The notes beneath the pieces were generated by a model that worked only from the letters and a program-made list of their open reading frames with translations, was not told the origin of the DNA and searched no databases. This document shows, piece by piece, positions 52,844 through 60,682 of a stretch of 64,000 nucleotides of DNA (the first letter of the stretch is position 1; every line of letters begins with the position of its first letter). The stretch comes from an uncultured Muribaculaceae bacterium (GTDB taxonomy: Bacteria; Bacteroidota; Bacteroidia; Bacteroidales; Muribaculaceae). The DNA is taken from NCBI GenBank assembly GCA_902494515.1, contig CABUTS010000003.1, forward strand, positions 11,771-75,770. The letters are read 5' to 3'. The position numbers were made by a program, and so were the translations under genes.

Positions 52844-55363
52844 ATGAACCGTTTAATCCTTACATCTCTTGCCGCCGTTCTCGTTTCCGGCGCAAGCCTT
52901 GCAAAACAGCCCGAGGTCCTCAAGAACGACCTCCGCGCTCCGGCCTACCCGCTGGTGACCATCGACCCCTATACCAGCGCATGGTCGATGTACGATAATC
53001 TTTACGACGGGCCTGTAGCCCACTGGACCTCAAAGGAATTCCCCTTCACCGGCGTAATCAAGGTCGACGGCGTTCCTTACCGTTTCATGGGCACCGAAGT
53101 GTTCGACATGAAGCCCTTCATCTCCACCTCCATCGAGGGTAACGGCTGGCGTGGCCGCTGGACCACCGAAAAGCCCGCCGGCAACTGGACATCGCCCGAC
53201 TACGACGACTCCGCATGGAACTGGGACGTCGCAGCGTTCGGCACCAAGGAGAATGAGCCGACCGCCCGCACTCAGTGGGGTACCCGCGAAATCTGGGTCC
53301 GTCGCGTTGTCGACATCCCCGCTAATCTCGACGAGGATATGCCCGTGTTCCTGGACTTCAGCAACGACGACGGCGCCATCTTCTATATCAACGGCGTTCA
53401 AATTCATGAGACAGGTCCGTTCTGCTACCAGAACAAGACTGTGAAATTCAACGACGAGGCCCGCGCCGCCCTGCATCCCGGCAAGAACCTCATCGCCGCT
53501 TACTGCATCAACACCGGTGGCAACGCTCTGCTTGACTTCGGTCTGAAACTCCCCACCGAGAAGAAGCACACTCTGGACAACACCGCCCTGCAGACCTCGG
53601 CCGACGTCCAGGCAACCCAGACCCACTACACCTTCACCTGCGGCCCCGTTGACCTCGCTCTCAGCTTCGCCGCTCCGATGTTCCTCGACGGCGACCTCGA
53701 CCTCCTCTCGCGTCCCGTCAATTATGTGAACTACACCGCCACCTCCAACGACGGCAAGGCCCACGACATCGAGGTTTACTTCGACGCCTCCCCCCGCTGG
53801 GCTCTCGGTCAGCCTCACCAGGCTTCCGAAAGCCAGGCCTACGAGAAGGACGGCATGGTTTATCTCAGCGCCGGCAGCCGCGACCAGGATGTGCTGGCCA
53901 AGGCAGGTGACCACGTCCGCATCGACTGGGGTCACTTCTATCTGGTTTCCCCCAAGGTGAAAGGGCTCGAATACGGTGTCGGCGACCCCTCGCAGCTCCG
54001 CAAGAACTTCGTGGCCGGCAAGAGCGTAGCCATCGCCCGGGAGGGTAAGGACGAAAAGGGCGACATGGCCCTCGTCCGCAAATTCGGCAAAGTGAAGAAC
54101 GCCGATGGCCACGTGCTCGTCGGCTACAACGACGGCCACTCCATCCAGTACTTCGGCCAGAACCTCCGTCCCTACTGGAACCGCAAGGGTGACGTCACCA
54201 TCGAATCGCAGTTCCAGAAAGCCGAGAAGGAGCGCAAGCAGCTCATCGCCAAGTGCTACGCCTTCGACCGTCAGCTCATGAACGACGGTATCCGCGCCGG
54301 CGGCAAGAAATATGCCGAACTCCTGGCCCTCGCTTACCGCCAGGCCATCGCCGCCCACAAGCTCGTCGAAGGCCCTGACGGCGAACTGTTCCTCTTCTCC
54401 AAGGAGAACGACTCCAACGGTTCCATCGGCACCGTCGACATCACCTACCCGACCGCTCCTCTCTTCCTTTATTATAACCCCGAGCTCGCCAAGGCCACGA
54501 TGAACTTCATCTACGACTACAGCGAGAGCGGCCGCTGGAAGAAACCCTTCGCAGCCCACGATGTCGGCACCTATCCCAAGGCCAACGGCCAGACCTACGG
54601 CGGCGACATGCCTGTGGAGGAGAGCGGCAACATGATCATCACCACCTACGCCGTCTGCAAGTTGCAGAACAACTACGACTACGCCCGCAAGCACTGGGAC
54701 ACCATGTCGACCTGGGTCAACTATCTCGTTGACTACGGTCTGGACCCCGAAAACCAGCTCTGCACCGACGACTTCGCCGGTCACTTCGCCCACAATGTGA
54801 ACCTCTCGGCCAAGGCCATCGAGGGTATCGCTTCCTACGCCGCCATGGCCCGCGAGCTCGGCAAGACCGACATCGCCGACAAATACATGGCCATCGCCCG
54901 CAACTACGCTTCGCAGTGGAAGCAGAACGCTGCCGACGGCGACCACTACCGCCTGACCTTCGACAAGCCTGGCACCTGGAGCCAGAAGTACAACATCGTC
55001 TGGGACGAGATGCTCGGCCTGAACGTCTTCGACCCGCAGATCATGGATGACGAAATCAAGTTCTACCTCTCGAAGCAGATGGAGTACGGCCTCCCCCTCG
55101 ACTCCCGCCGCAACTACACCAAGACCGACTGGATTCTCTGGACCGCCAGCATGGCCGACACCAACGCCGACTTTATGGCTTTCGTTGACCCCATCCACAA
55201 ATTCTACAACGAAACCAAGGACCGTGTGCCGATGTCCGACTGGACCTGGGCCGACAAGCCCAACCGCAGCGGTTTCATGGCCCGCGCCGTCGTCGGCGGC
55301 CTCTTCATGAAGCTCCTTGTAGACAAAATGAACACAGACGGCCAGATGACCGCCAATGACTGA
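52844..55363 (+). CDS. DUF4964/5127/4965/1793 (glutaminase A-like) secreted protein
   Basis: 839 residues, signal peptide 1-20. It matches the first 840 residues of the fusion at 46898 throughout, with shared LRAPAYPLVTIDPYTSAWSM, THYTFTCGPVDL, ENGNMII-like and GTWSQKYNIVWDEMLGLN segments, but ends cleanly where the GH2 part would begin. Related fungal proteins are called glutaminase A; in gut Bacteroidetes they occur in glycan loci and the substrate is unknown. It lies 72 bases after the GH76 gene. The last nine codons are duplicated downstream (55338-55391). Confidence 0.86.
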   Translation: MNRLILTSLAAVLVSGASLAKQPEVLKNDLRAPAYPLVTIDPYTSAWSMYDNLYDGPVAHWTSKEFPFTGVIKVDGVPYRFMGTEVFDMKPFISTSIEGNGWRGRWTTEKPAGNWTSPDYDDSAWNWDVAAFGTKENEPTARTQWGTREIWVRRVVDIPANLDEDMPVFLDFSNDDGAIFYINGVQIHETGPFCYQNKTVKFNDEARAALHPGKNLIAAYCINTGGNALLDFGLKLPTEKKHTLDNTALQTSADVQATQTHYTFTCGPVDLALSFAAPMFLDGDLDLLSRPVNYVNYTATSNDGKAHDIEVYFDASPRWALGQPHQASESQAYEKDGMVYLSAGSRDQDVLAKAGDHVRIDWGHFYLVSPKVKGLEYGVGDPSQLRKNFVAGKSVAIAREGKDEKGDMALVRKFGKVKNADGHVLVGYNDGHSIQYFGQNLRPYWNRKGDVTIESQFQKAEKERKQLIAKCYAFDRQLMNDGIRAGGKKYAELLALAYRQAIAAHKLVEGPDGELFLFSKENDSNGSIGTVDITYPTAPLFLYYNPELAKATMNFIYDYSESGRWKKPFAAHDVGTYPKANGQTYGGDMPVEESGNMIITTYAVCKLQNNYDYARKHWDTMSTWVNYLVDYGLDPENQLCTDDFAGHFAHNVNLSAKAIEGIASYAAMARELGKTDIADKYMAIARNYASQWKQNAADGDHYRLTFDKPGTWSQKYNIVWDEMLGLNVFDPQIMDDEIKFYLSKQMEYGLPLDSRRNYTKTDWILWTASMADTNADFMAFVDPIHKFYNETKDRVPMSDWTWADKPNRSGFMARAVVGGLFMKLLVDKMNTDGQMTAND

Positions 55364-55391
55364 TACGGCCAGATGGCCGCCAACGACTAAA
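55338..55391. repeat. Tandem duplication of the DUF4965 gene's last codons and stop
   Basis: A 27-base unit opening ACGGCCAGATG: copy 1 (55338-55364) ends in the TGA stop of the gene; copy 2 (55365-55391) has three changes and a TAA in place of TGA. Confidence 0.92.
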
Positions 55392-55401
55392 AAAAGATTC
55401 C

Positions 55402-55452
55402 AATGCCGTTAAACCATTTGATTCCTCGGGAATCATATAGTTTAGCGGCATT
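55402..55452 (+). terminator. Candidate attenuating hairpin before the acyltransferase gene
   Basis: AATGCCG/CGGCATT outer arms (55402-55408, 55446-55452), TAAAC/GTTTA next, and GATTCC-TCGG-GAATC at the tip. The following sequence is GTTTGC, not a strong T-run, so partial termination within the operon is more likely than full. Confidence 0.6.
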
Positions 55453-55479
55453 GTTTGCAAAACCATCCCTTAAAATCTA

Positions 55480-56619
55480 ATGACACGGCAAAGAATTGTA
55501 TTTCTCGACTACGTACGTGTTTTCGCCTGCTTCCTTGTAGTTCTTGTTCACGCAAGCGAAAACTTCTACGGGTCTCCCAACCCCGGCGAAATGGCCGGGC
55601 CTGTTTCGTGGCTCTGCAATGAGTCCGACCGCCTCTGGGTTTCGCTCTACGACGGCTTCAGTCGTATGTCGGTCCCTCTGTTCATCATTGTTTCGGCATA
55701 CCTGCTTGCGCCGATGAAGGAGACCGACACCATGTGGTCGTTCTATAAGAAACGTTTCCTGCGAATCCTCCCTCCCTTCCTGATTTTCATGGTCGTATAC
55801 TGCGTGCTCCCCTTCTTCATGGGGCAGCTCGACGCCGAAACCGCCCTGCACGATTTCCTCTACATTCCGCTGAACTTCCCGTCGCTGGCCGGGCATATGT
55901 GGTTCCTCTACCCGCTGATCAGCATCTATCTGTTCATCCCGATTATCTCCCCGTGGCTCCGCAAGGCCACAGCTGCCGAGGAGCGCTTCTTCATCCTGCT
56001 GTTCGCCCTGTCGACCTGCATGCCGTTCCTGCGCCGTTGGTTCGGACCGGTCTGGGGGGAATGTTTCTGGAACGAATACCATATGCTCTGGTACTTCGCC
56101 GGCTATCTCGGCTACCTCGTTACCGCCCACTATATCCGCGTTCACCTGACCTGGAACAACAGCAAGCGTATCGCCGTAGGTCTGCCGCTGATGATTGCCG
56201 GCGCCGCCGTCACCATCCTGTCGTTCTACGTGCAGGCCACTCCGCAGGTTGAGCTGGTAACCCCCGAACTCGAAATCGGTTGGTGCTTCTGCACTCTGAA
56301 CGTCTACGCCCTGACCACCGGCGCCTTCCTGCTGTTCAGCACCATCGGACGCACTGACGATGGGGAAACCGCAAAGGCTCCTCACAAAGAATCCCCGCTG
56401 CTCATCAGCCTCTCGCGCCTGAGCTTCACCATCTATCTGGTTCACATCCTCTGGCTCGGTGTCTGGGTCGGTATCTTCAAGTACGATATGGAGATGCCTA
56501 CGGTCGCCGCCATCCCCGTGATTGCTGTCTGCACCTTCATCACCAGCTGGATCACCGCATGGATTCTCTCGCTGGTACCCGGCGCCAAGTGGCTCGGCAT
56601 CGAACCGAAGAAACACTGA
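55480..56619 (+). CDS. Membrane acyltransferase (acyltransferase 3 family)
   Basis: 379 residues with about ten membrane helices. The family signature is at the N-terminus: FLDYVRVFACFLVVLVH at 8-24, with His24, then RFLRILPPFL and MWFLYPLISIYLFIP. Acyltransferase 3 proteins transfer acetyl or other acyl groups to glycans at the membrane. In an operon of glycan-degrading enzymes its place is unusual: it may modify the cell's own surface glycans or act on imported sugars. Start and frame are clear; the spacer before it holds a hairpin. Confidence 0.85.
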   Translation: MTRQRIVFLDYVRVFACFLVVLVHASENFYGSPNPGEMAGPVSWLCNESDRLWVSLYDGFSRMSVPLFIIVSAYLLAPMKETDTMWSFYKKRFLRILPPFLIFMVVYCVLPFFMGQLDAETALHDFLYIPLNFPSLAGHMWFLYPLISIYLFIPIISPWLRKATAAEERFFILLFALSTCMPFLRRWFGPVWGECFWNEYHMLWYFAGYLGYLVTAHYIRVHLTWNNSKRIAVGLPLMIAGAAVTILSFYVQATPQVELVTPELEIGWCFCTLNVYALTTGAFLLFSTIGRTDDGETAKAPHKESPLLISLSRLSFTIYLVHILWLGVWVGIFKYDMEMPTVAAIPVIAVCTFITSWITAWILSLVPGAKWLGIEPKKH

Positions 56620-56667
56620 GGCTCCCCCGAATGAAAAACTTAAATCTAACGATACCGGTTTAAAGAT

Positions 56668-59600
56668 ATGGCCTTAAAAACCATCCTTATCTGCTCCGGC
56701 GCCATGCTCCTCACTGCGGGGGGCATCGGCGCCGCTGAGCGTGAAATAACCATCACCGAAAACTATCTGCACTTCCCGGTTTCCCACTCCGTGGACCGTG
56801 TGCACATGGTGATGGAAGCTCCGGGCATGGACCCCATGCCGGTTGATATCCGTATTGCTCCGGGAAACCCCGACTACTGGGTTTTCAAGGACGTCAGCGC
56901 CCTGAAAGGGAAGAAGTTGAAAATCACCTATCCCGACGGCACCCTCGGTGTCAACGCTATCCGTCAGGCACCCGACATCCCCGACGCTGACCGAATCTAC
57001 AATGAGCCGACCCGCCCGCAGTATCACTTCACAACGCGCCGCGGATGGGTCAACGACCCCAACGGCCTGGTGTACTACGACGGTGAGTATCATCTTTTCT
57101 ATCAGCACAATCCCTTCGAACGCGACTGGGGCAACATGACCTGGGGACACGCCGTCAGCTCCGACCTGGTGCACTGGAAGGAGCTGCCGACGGCCATTCA
57201 TCCCGACCTGACCGGCACGATGTTCTCCGGTTCGGCAGTGATTGACTACGACAACACCTCGGGTTTCGGCACGAAGGAGAATCCCCCGATGGTGATTGCC
57301 TATACCGTCGATTCCCCCGCCCGGCAGGACCAGGCGATTGCCTACAGTCTCGACCATGGCCGTACCTTCACGAAGTATTCCGGTAACCCCGTTGTCGCCA
57401 GCAAGGAGAAATGGGACACCCACGACACCCGCGACCCGCGTCTCTTCCGCTACGGCGACCACTGGGTGATGGTGCTCAACGAGCGCGACGGCCATTCGAT
57501 TTACACCTCGAAGAATCTCCGCGACTGGACCTATCAGAGCCACACCACCGGTTTCTGGGAGTGTCCCGACCTGTTCGAGCTCGCCGTCGATGGCAATAAG
57601 AAGAATAGGAAGTGGGTGATGCTGGGCGCCTCCGGCACCTACATGATCGGTAACTTCGACGGCTACAAATTCACCCCTCTTTCCGGCAAGCACCGCAACG
57701 CTTCCGGCGCCCTCTACGCCGCCCAGACTTTCAACAATATCCCTGCCAACGACGGTCGCCGAATCCAGATTGCCTGGGGGCGTCTCGGAATGGCCAACGA
57801 ACCGGTCAACGGTATCATGCTGATGCCCACGGAGTTGACACTCCGCACCACCAAGGATGGCATCCGCATGGCCAGCCAGCCCGTCAGCGAGATTCAGCAG
57901 CTTTTCACCCCGGTAGGGAAGTGGACGAATCTAACTCAGGAGCAGGCCGACAAGGTGCTGAAACCCTTCTCCGACGACGACTGCCTCCGCATCAAGGCTG
58001 TGATTGAACTTTCCCACGCCACCGATGCTTCGCTCAGCCTCAACGGCCAGCGTCTCTTTGACTACGACATGAACGGCAACCGTCTGAACGGCAACGACTA
58101 TTCGCCGCAGGACCCCACGAGCATGCAGCTCGACGTCGACATCTATCTCGACCGCTCGGTGGTTGAGGTCTTTGTTGAGGACGGGCTCCTCTCCTTTGCC
58201 TTCGGGCGCAACACACCGGGCGTTAACTGCCGCGCAGAGGATTTTCATTTCCAGGGCAACCGTCTGACAATCAAATCCCTGGAGGTTTTCACCATCCGGA
58301 AGCCCGAAGTCAGTGTGGTTTCGCAGGCAGGGGAGGGGTGCTTCCCGATTATCGGTCAGAACGGCCTGAAGGCTACGTTCATTGTCGACGGCTCCGAACC
58401 TGAGGTGGTCTCGGCCGCAGCTCAGGCCGTGGCCGATGATATCAGACTGATTACAGGGGCGGCTCCCGCTGTTCAGAGCTCCATTACCGGCGTGGAATTC
58501 CCGATTATCGCCGGAACGCTCGGCCAGTCGCCGCTCATCGACCGACTCGCCGCAAACGGCAAGATCGACGTGAAAGATGTGCAGGGAAAATGGGAAGCCT
58601 ACGGTCTGGCCGTGGTCGACAACCCTCTCCCCGGCGTCAGGCAGGCCCTCGTGGCCTACGGCAGCATGCCCCGATCCGCGGCTTACGCTCTGTTTGAGAT
58701 TTCGCGCCTCGCCGGCGTTTCGCCCTACGTATGGTGGGCCGACGTGACCCCCGAAAAACGGTCGGAACTCTACGCCGCCCCCGGCTCAATCGTGGTCGAG
58801 GAACCCTCGGTGAAGTACCGCGGTATCTTCATCAACGACGAAGACTGGGGTCTGACCCCCTGGGCCGCAAAGAACATCGACTCGAAGTACAAAAACATCG
58901 GCCCGAACACCTACGCCAAGGTTATGGAGCTGCTCCTGCGCCTGAGAGCCAACACCCTCTGGCCCGCGATGCACCTCTGTTCGCAGGCGTTCTGGGACAA
59001 CAAGGATAACCTCCCCGTTGCGAAGAAGTACGACATTTTCCTCGGTTCGAGCCACTGCGAGCAGATGCTCCGCGACAACGAGTGGGAATGGCGCCGCTAC
59101 GAGGACAAGACCGGCACCTACGACAACTGGAACTACGTGACCAACCGCGACAAAATCCAGCGCTACTGGGAGGAACGTGTGACCGAAAGTCAGGGTTTCA
59201 AGGCGATGTACACCCTCGGTATGCGCGGCGTCCACGACTGGGGCATCAGCGGTTATCCCTCGACCGAAGACAAGGTCCGCGGTCTGACGGAAATTATTGA
59301 TTTCCAGCGCGGTCTGATTGGCAAGCATATCGGACGCCCCGACTCCGTGCCGCAGATTTTCATCCCCTACAAGGAGGTGCTCGACGCCTACAACGCCGGC
59401 CTGCAGGTCCCTGAGGATGTGATTCTGACCTGGGTCGACGACAACCACGGCTATATCCGCCAGCTTCCGACCCCCAAGGAGCAGGAGCGCTCCGGCGGCC
59501 ACGGCGTTTACTACCATCTTTCCTACTGGGGTACCCCGGCGGATTACCTCTGGATCTGCTCCACCTCTCCCTCGCTCATCAGCTACGAGCTGACCAAGGG

Positions 59601-60672
59601 ATACGAGAACGGTATCCGGGACCTCTGGATTATTAACGTCGGCGACATCAAGCCCGCCGAGGCGGAGTTGGAATTCGCCATGGACCTTGCCTGGGATGTC
59701 GACAAATGGAAGCCCGAAAACGCCCACCTTTATAATAAGTTTTGGGCGGAGAAAACTTTCGGCGCCGAGCTTGCCGACGAAATCGCCTCGATCAAGGATG
59801 AATACTACGAACTCGGCGCCGGCGGCAAGCCAGAGCATATCTTCAATGTCCGGTTCACCGACGAGGAGATGAATCAGCGCATCGACCGTTACGCCGCTAT
59901 TGCCGCCAAGGTCGACCGACTCGCCGCCAAAGTTCCCGACCGCCTGAAAGACGCTTATTTCGAGTTAGTTGAATATCCCGTGAAAGGGGCTTACAACATG
60001 AACGTGATGACTTTCCGCGCCCGTCAGGGGAGAATGGCCGAGGTCGAGGCGGCGCTCGCTAACATCGATGCCTTGACCGCAAAATACAACACCGGAATCG
60101 TCGGCGGCAAGTGGAACGGCATGATGGACTCCAAGCCCCGTCAGCAGGGGCAGTTCTATCTCCCGAAGCCCGGCAACCCCGCCGACGTCCCGACCGATCA
60201 TGTCGCAGTCGTTCCGGCGGCCGGTTACAAGGCTTCGAGCCGTCCATTCACCGAATTCAAGGGACTCGGCATCAACGGCAGCAGTATAGCCGTATGGCCG
60301 ATGGACTACACCGACTATTCCGCCGGAACTCCGGCTGATTCCCTGGCGAATGTCGCCAAGGCTCCGTATGTCGACTACACCGTTCCGGTCCGCAAGGGGG
60401 ACAACACCATCGAGGTGCGCTTCGTGCCGACCTTCCCCATCCACAGCGGCGACAACCTGAAGGTTGCTGTCAGTGTCGATGGAGGAGAGCCGCAGATCTG
60501 CGACCTCCGCACCGTGGCGACTCAGGGCAAATGGAACAACACCGTGCTCCAGGGCTACAACGACGCTTCAGTCAGCTTCACCTCCGCTAATAACGGCAAC
60601 GTTCCCCTCCGCGTCAGCTTCCTGAACCCCGGTCTCGCCCTCAGCGAAATCCACGTCAGCTCCCCCCGTTAA
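56668..60672 (+). CDS. Fusion of GH32 fructan hydrolase-like and GH115 alpha-glucuronidase-like enzymes
   Basis: 1334 residues with a signal peptide (1-22). Residues about 23-105 resemble the DUF4980 lead-in of gut GH32 proteins. GH32 propeller and sandwich: about 105-545, with nucleophile Asp130 (WVNDPNG), Asp256 (RDP motif) and acid Glu298 (ECPD). GH115: about 548-1334, with KYRGIFINDEDW (716-727), LLRLRANTLWPAMH, GSSHCEQML and TLGMRGVHDWG. GH32 cuts fructose from fructans; GH115 removes (4-O-methyl-)glucuronic acid from xylan or arabinogalactan. The two in one chain is not a combination I know. Both motif sets are intact and the frame is continuous. Next gene starts 10 bases after the stop. 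Confidence 0.88.
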   Translation: MALKTILICSGAMLLTAGGIGAAEREITITENYLHFPVSHSVDRVHMVMEAPGMDPMPVDIRIAPGNPDYWVFKDVSALKGKKLKITYPDGTLGVNAIRQAPDIPDADRIYNEPTRPQYHFTTRRGWVNDPNGLVYYDGEYHLFYQHNPFERDWGNMTWGHAVSSDLVHWKELPTAIHPDLTGTMFSGSAVIDYDNTSGFGTKENPPMVIAYTVDSPARQDQAIAYSLDHGRTFTKYSGNPVVASKEKWDTHDTRDPRLFRYGDHWVMVLNERDGHSIYTSKNLRDWTYQSHTTGFWECPDLFELAVDGNKKNRKWVMLGASGTYMIGNFDGYKFTPLSGKHRNASGALYAAQTFNNIPANDGRRIQIAWGRLGMANEPVNGIMLMPTELTLRTTKDGIRMASQPVSEIQQLFTPVGKWTNLTQEQADKVLKPFSDDDCLRIKAVIELSHATDASLSLNGQRLFDYDMNGNRLNGNDYSPQDPTSMQLDVDIYLDRSVVEVFVEDGLLSFAFGRNTPGVNCRAEDFHFQGNRLTIKSLEVFTIRKPEVSVVSQAGEGCFPIIGQNGLKATFIVDGSEPEVVSAAAQAVADDIRLITGAAPAVQSSITGVEFPIIAGTLGQSPLIDRLAANGKIDVKDVQGKWEAYGLAVVDNPLPGVRQALVAYGSMPRSAAYALFEISRLAGVSPYVWWADVTPEKRSELYAAPGSIVVEEPSVKYRGIFINDEDWGLTPWAAKNIDSKYKNIGPNTYAKVMELLLRLRANTLWPAMHLCSQAFWDNKDNLPVAKKYDIFLGSSHCEQMLRDNEWEWRRYEDKTGTYDNWNYVTNRDKIQRYWEERVTESQGFKAMYTLGMRGVHDWGISGYPSTEDKVRGLTEIIDFQRGLIGKHIGRPDSVPQIFIPYKEVLDAYNAGLQVPEDVILTWVDDNHGYIRQLPTPKEQERSGGHGVYYHLSYWGTPADYLWICSTSPSLISYELTKGYENGIRDLWIINVGDIKPAEAELEFAMDLAWDVDKWKPENAHLYNKFWAEKTFGAELADEIASIKDEYYELGAGGKPEHIFNVRFTDEEMNQRIDRYAAIAAKVDRLAAKVPDRLKDAYFELVEYPVKGAYNMNVMTFRARQGRMAEVEAALANIDALTAKYNTGIVGGKWNGMMDSKPRQQGQFYLPKPGNPADVPTDHVAVVPAAGYKASSRPFTEFKGLGINGSSIAVWPMDYTDYSAGTPADSLANVAKAPYVDYTVPVRKGDNTIEVRFVPTFPIHSGDNLKVAVSVDGGEPQICDLRTVATQGKWNNTVLQGYNDASVSFTSANNGNVPLRVSFLNPGLALSEIHVSSPR

Positions 60673-60682
60673 TAAAGTTATC

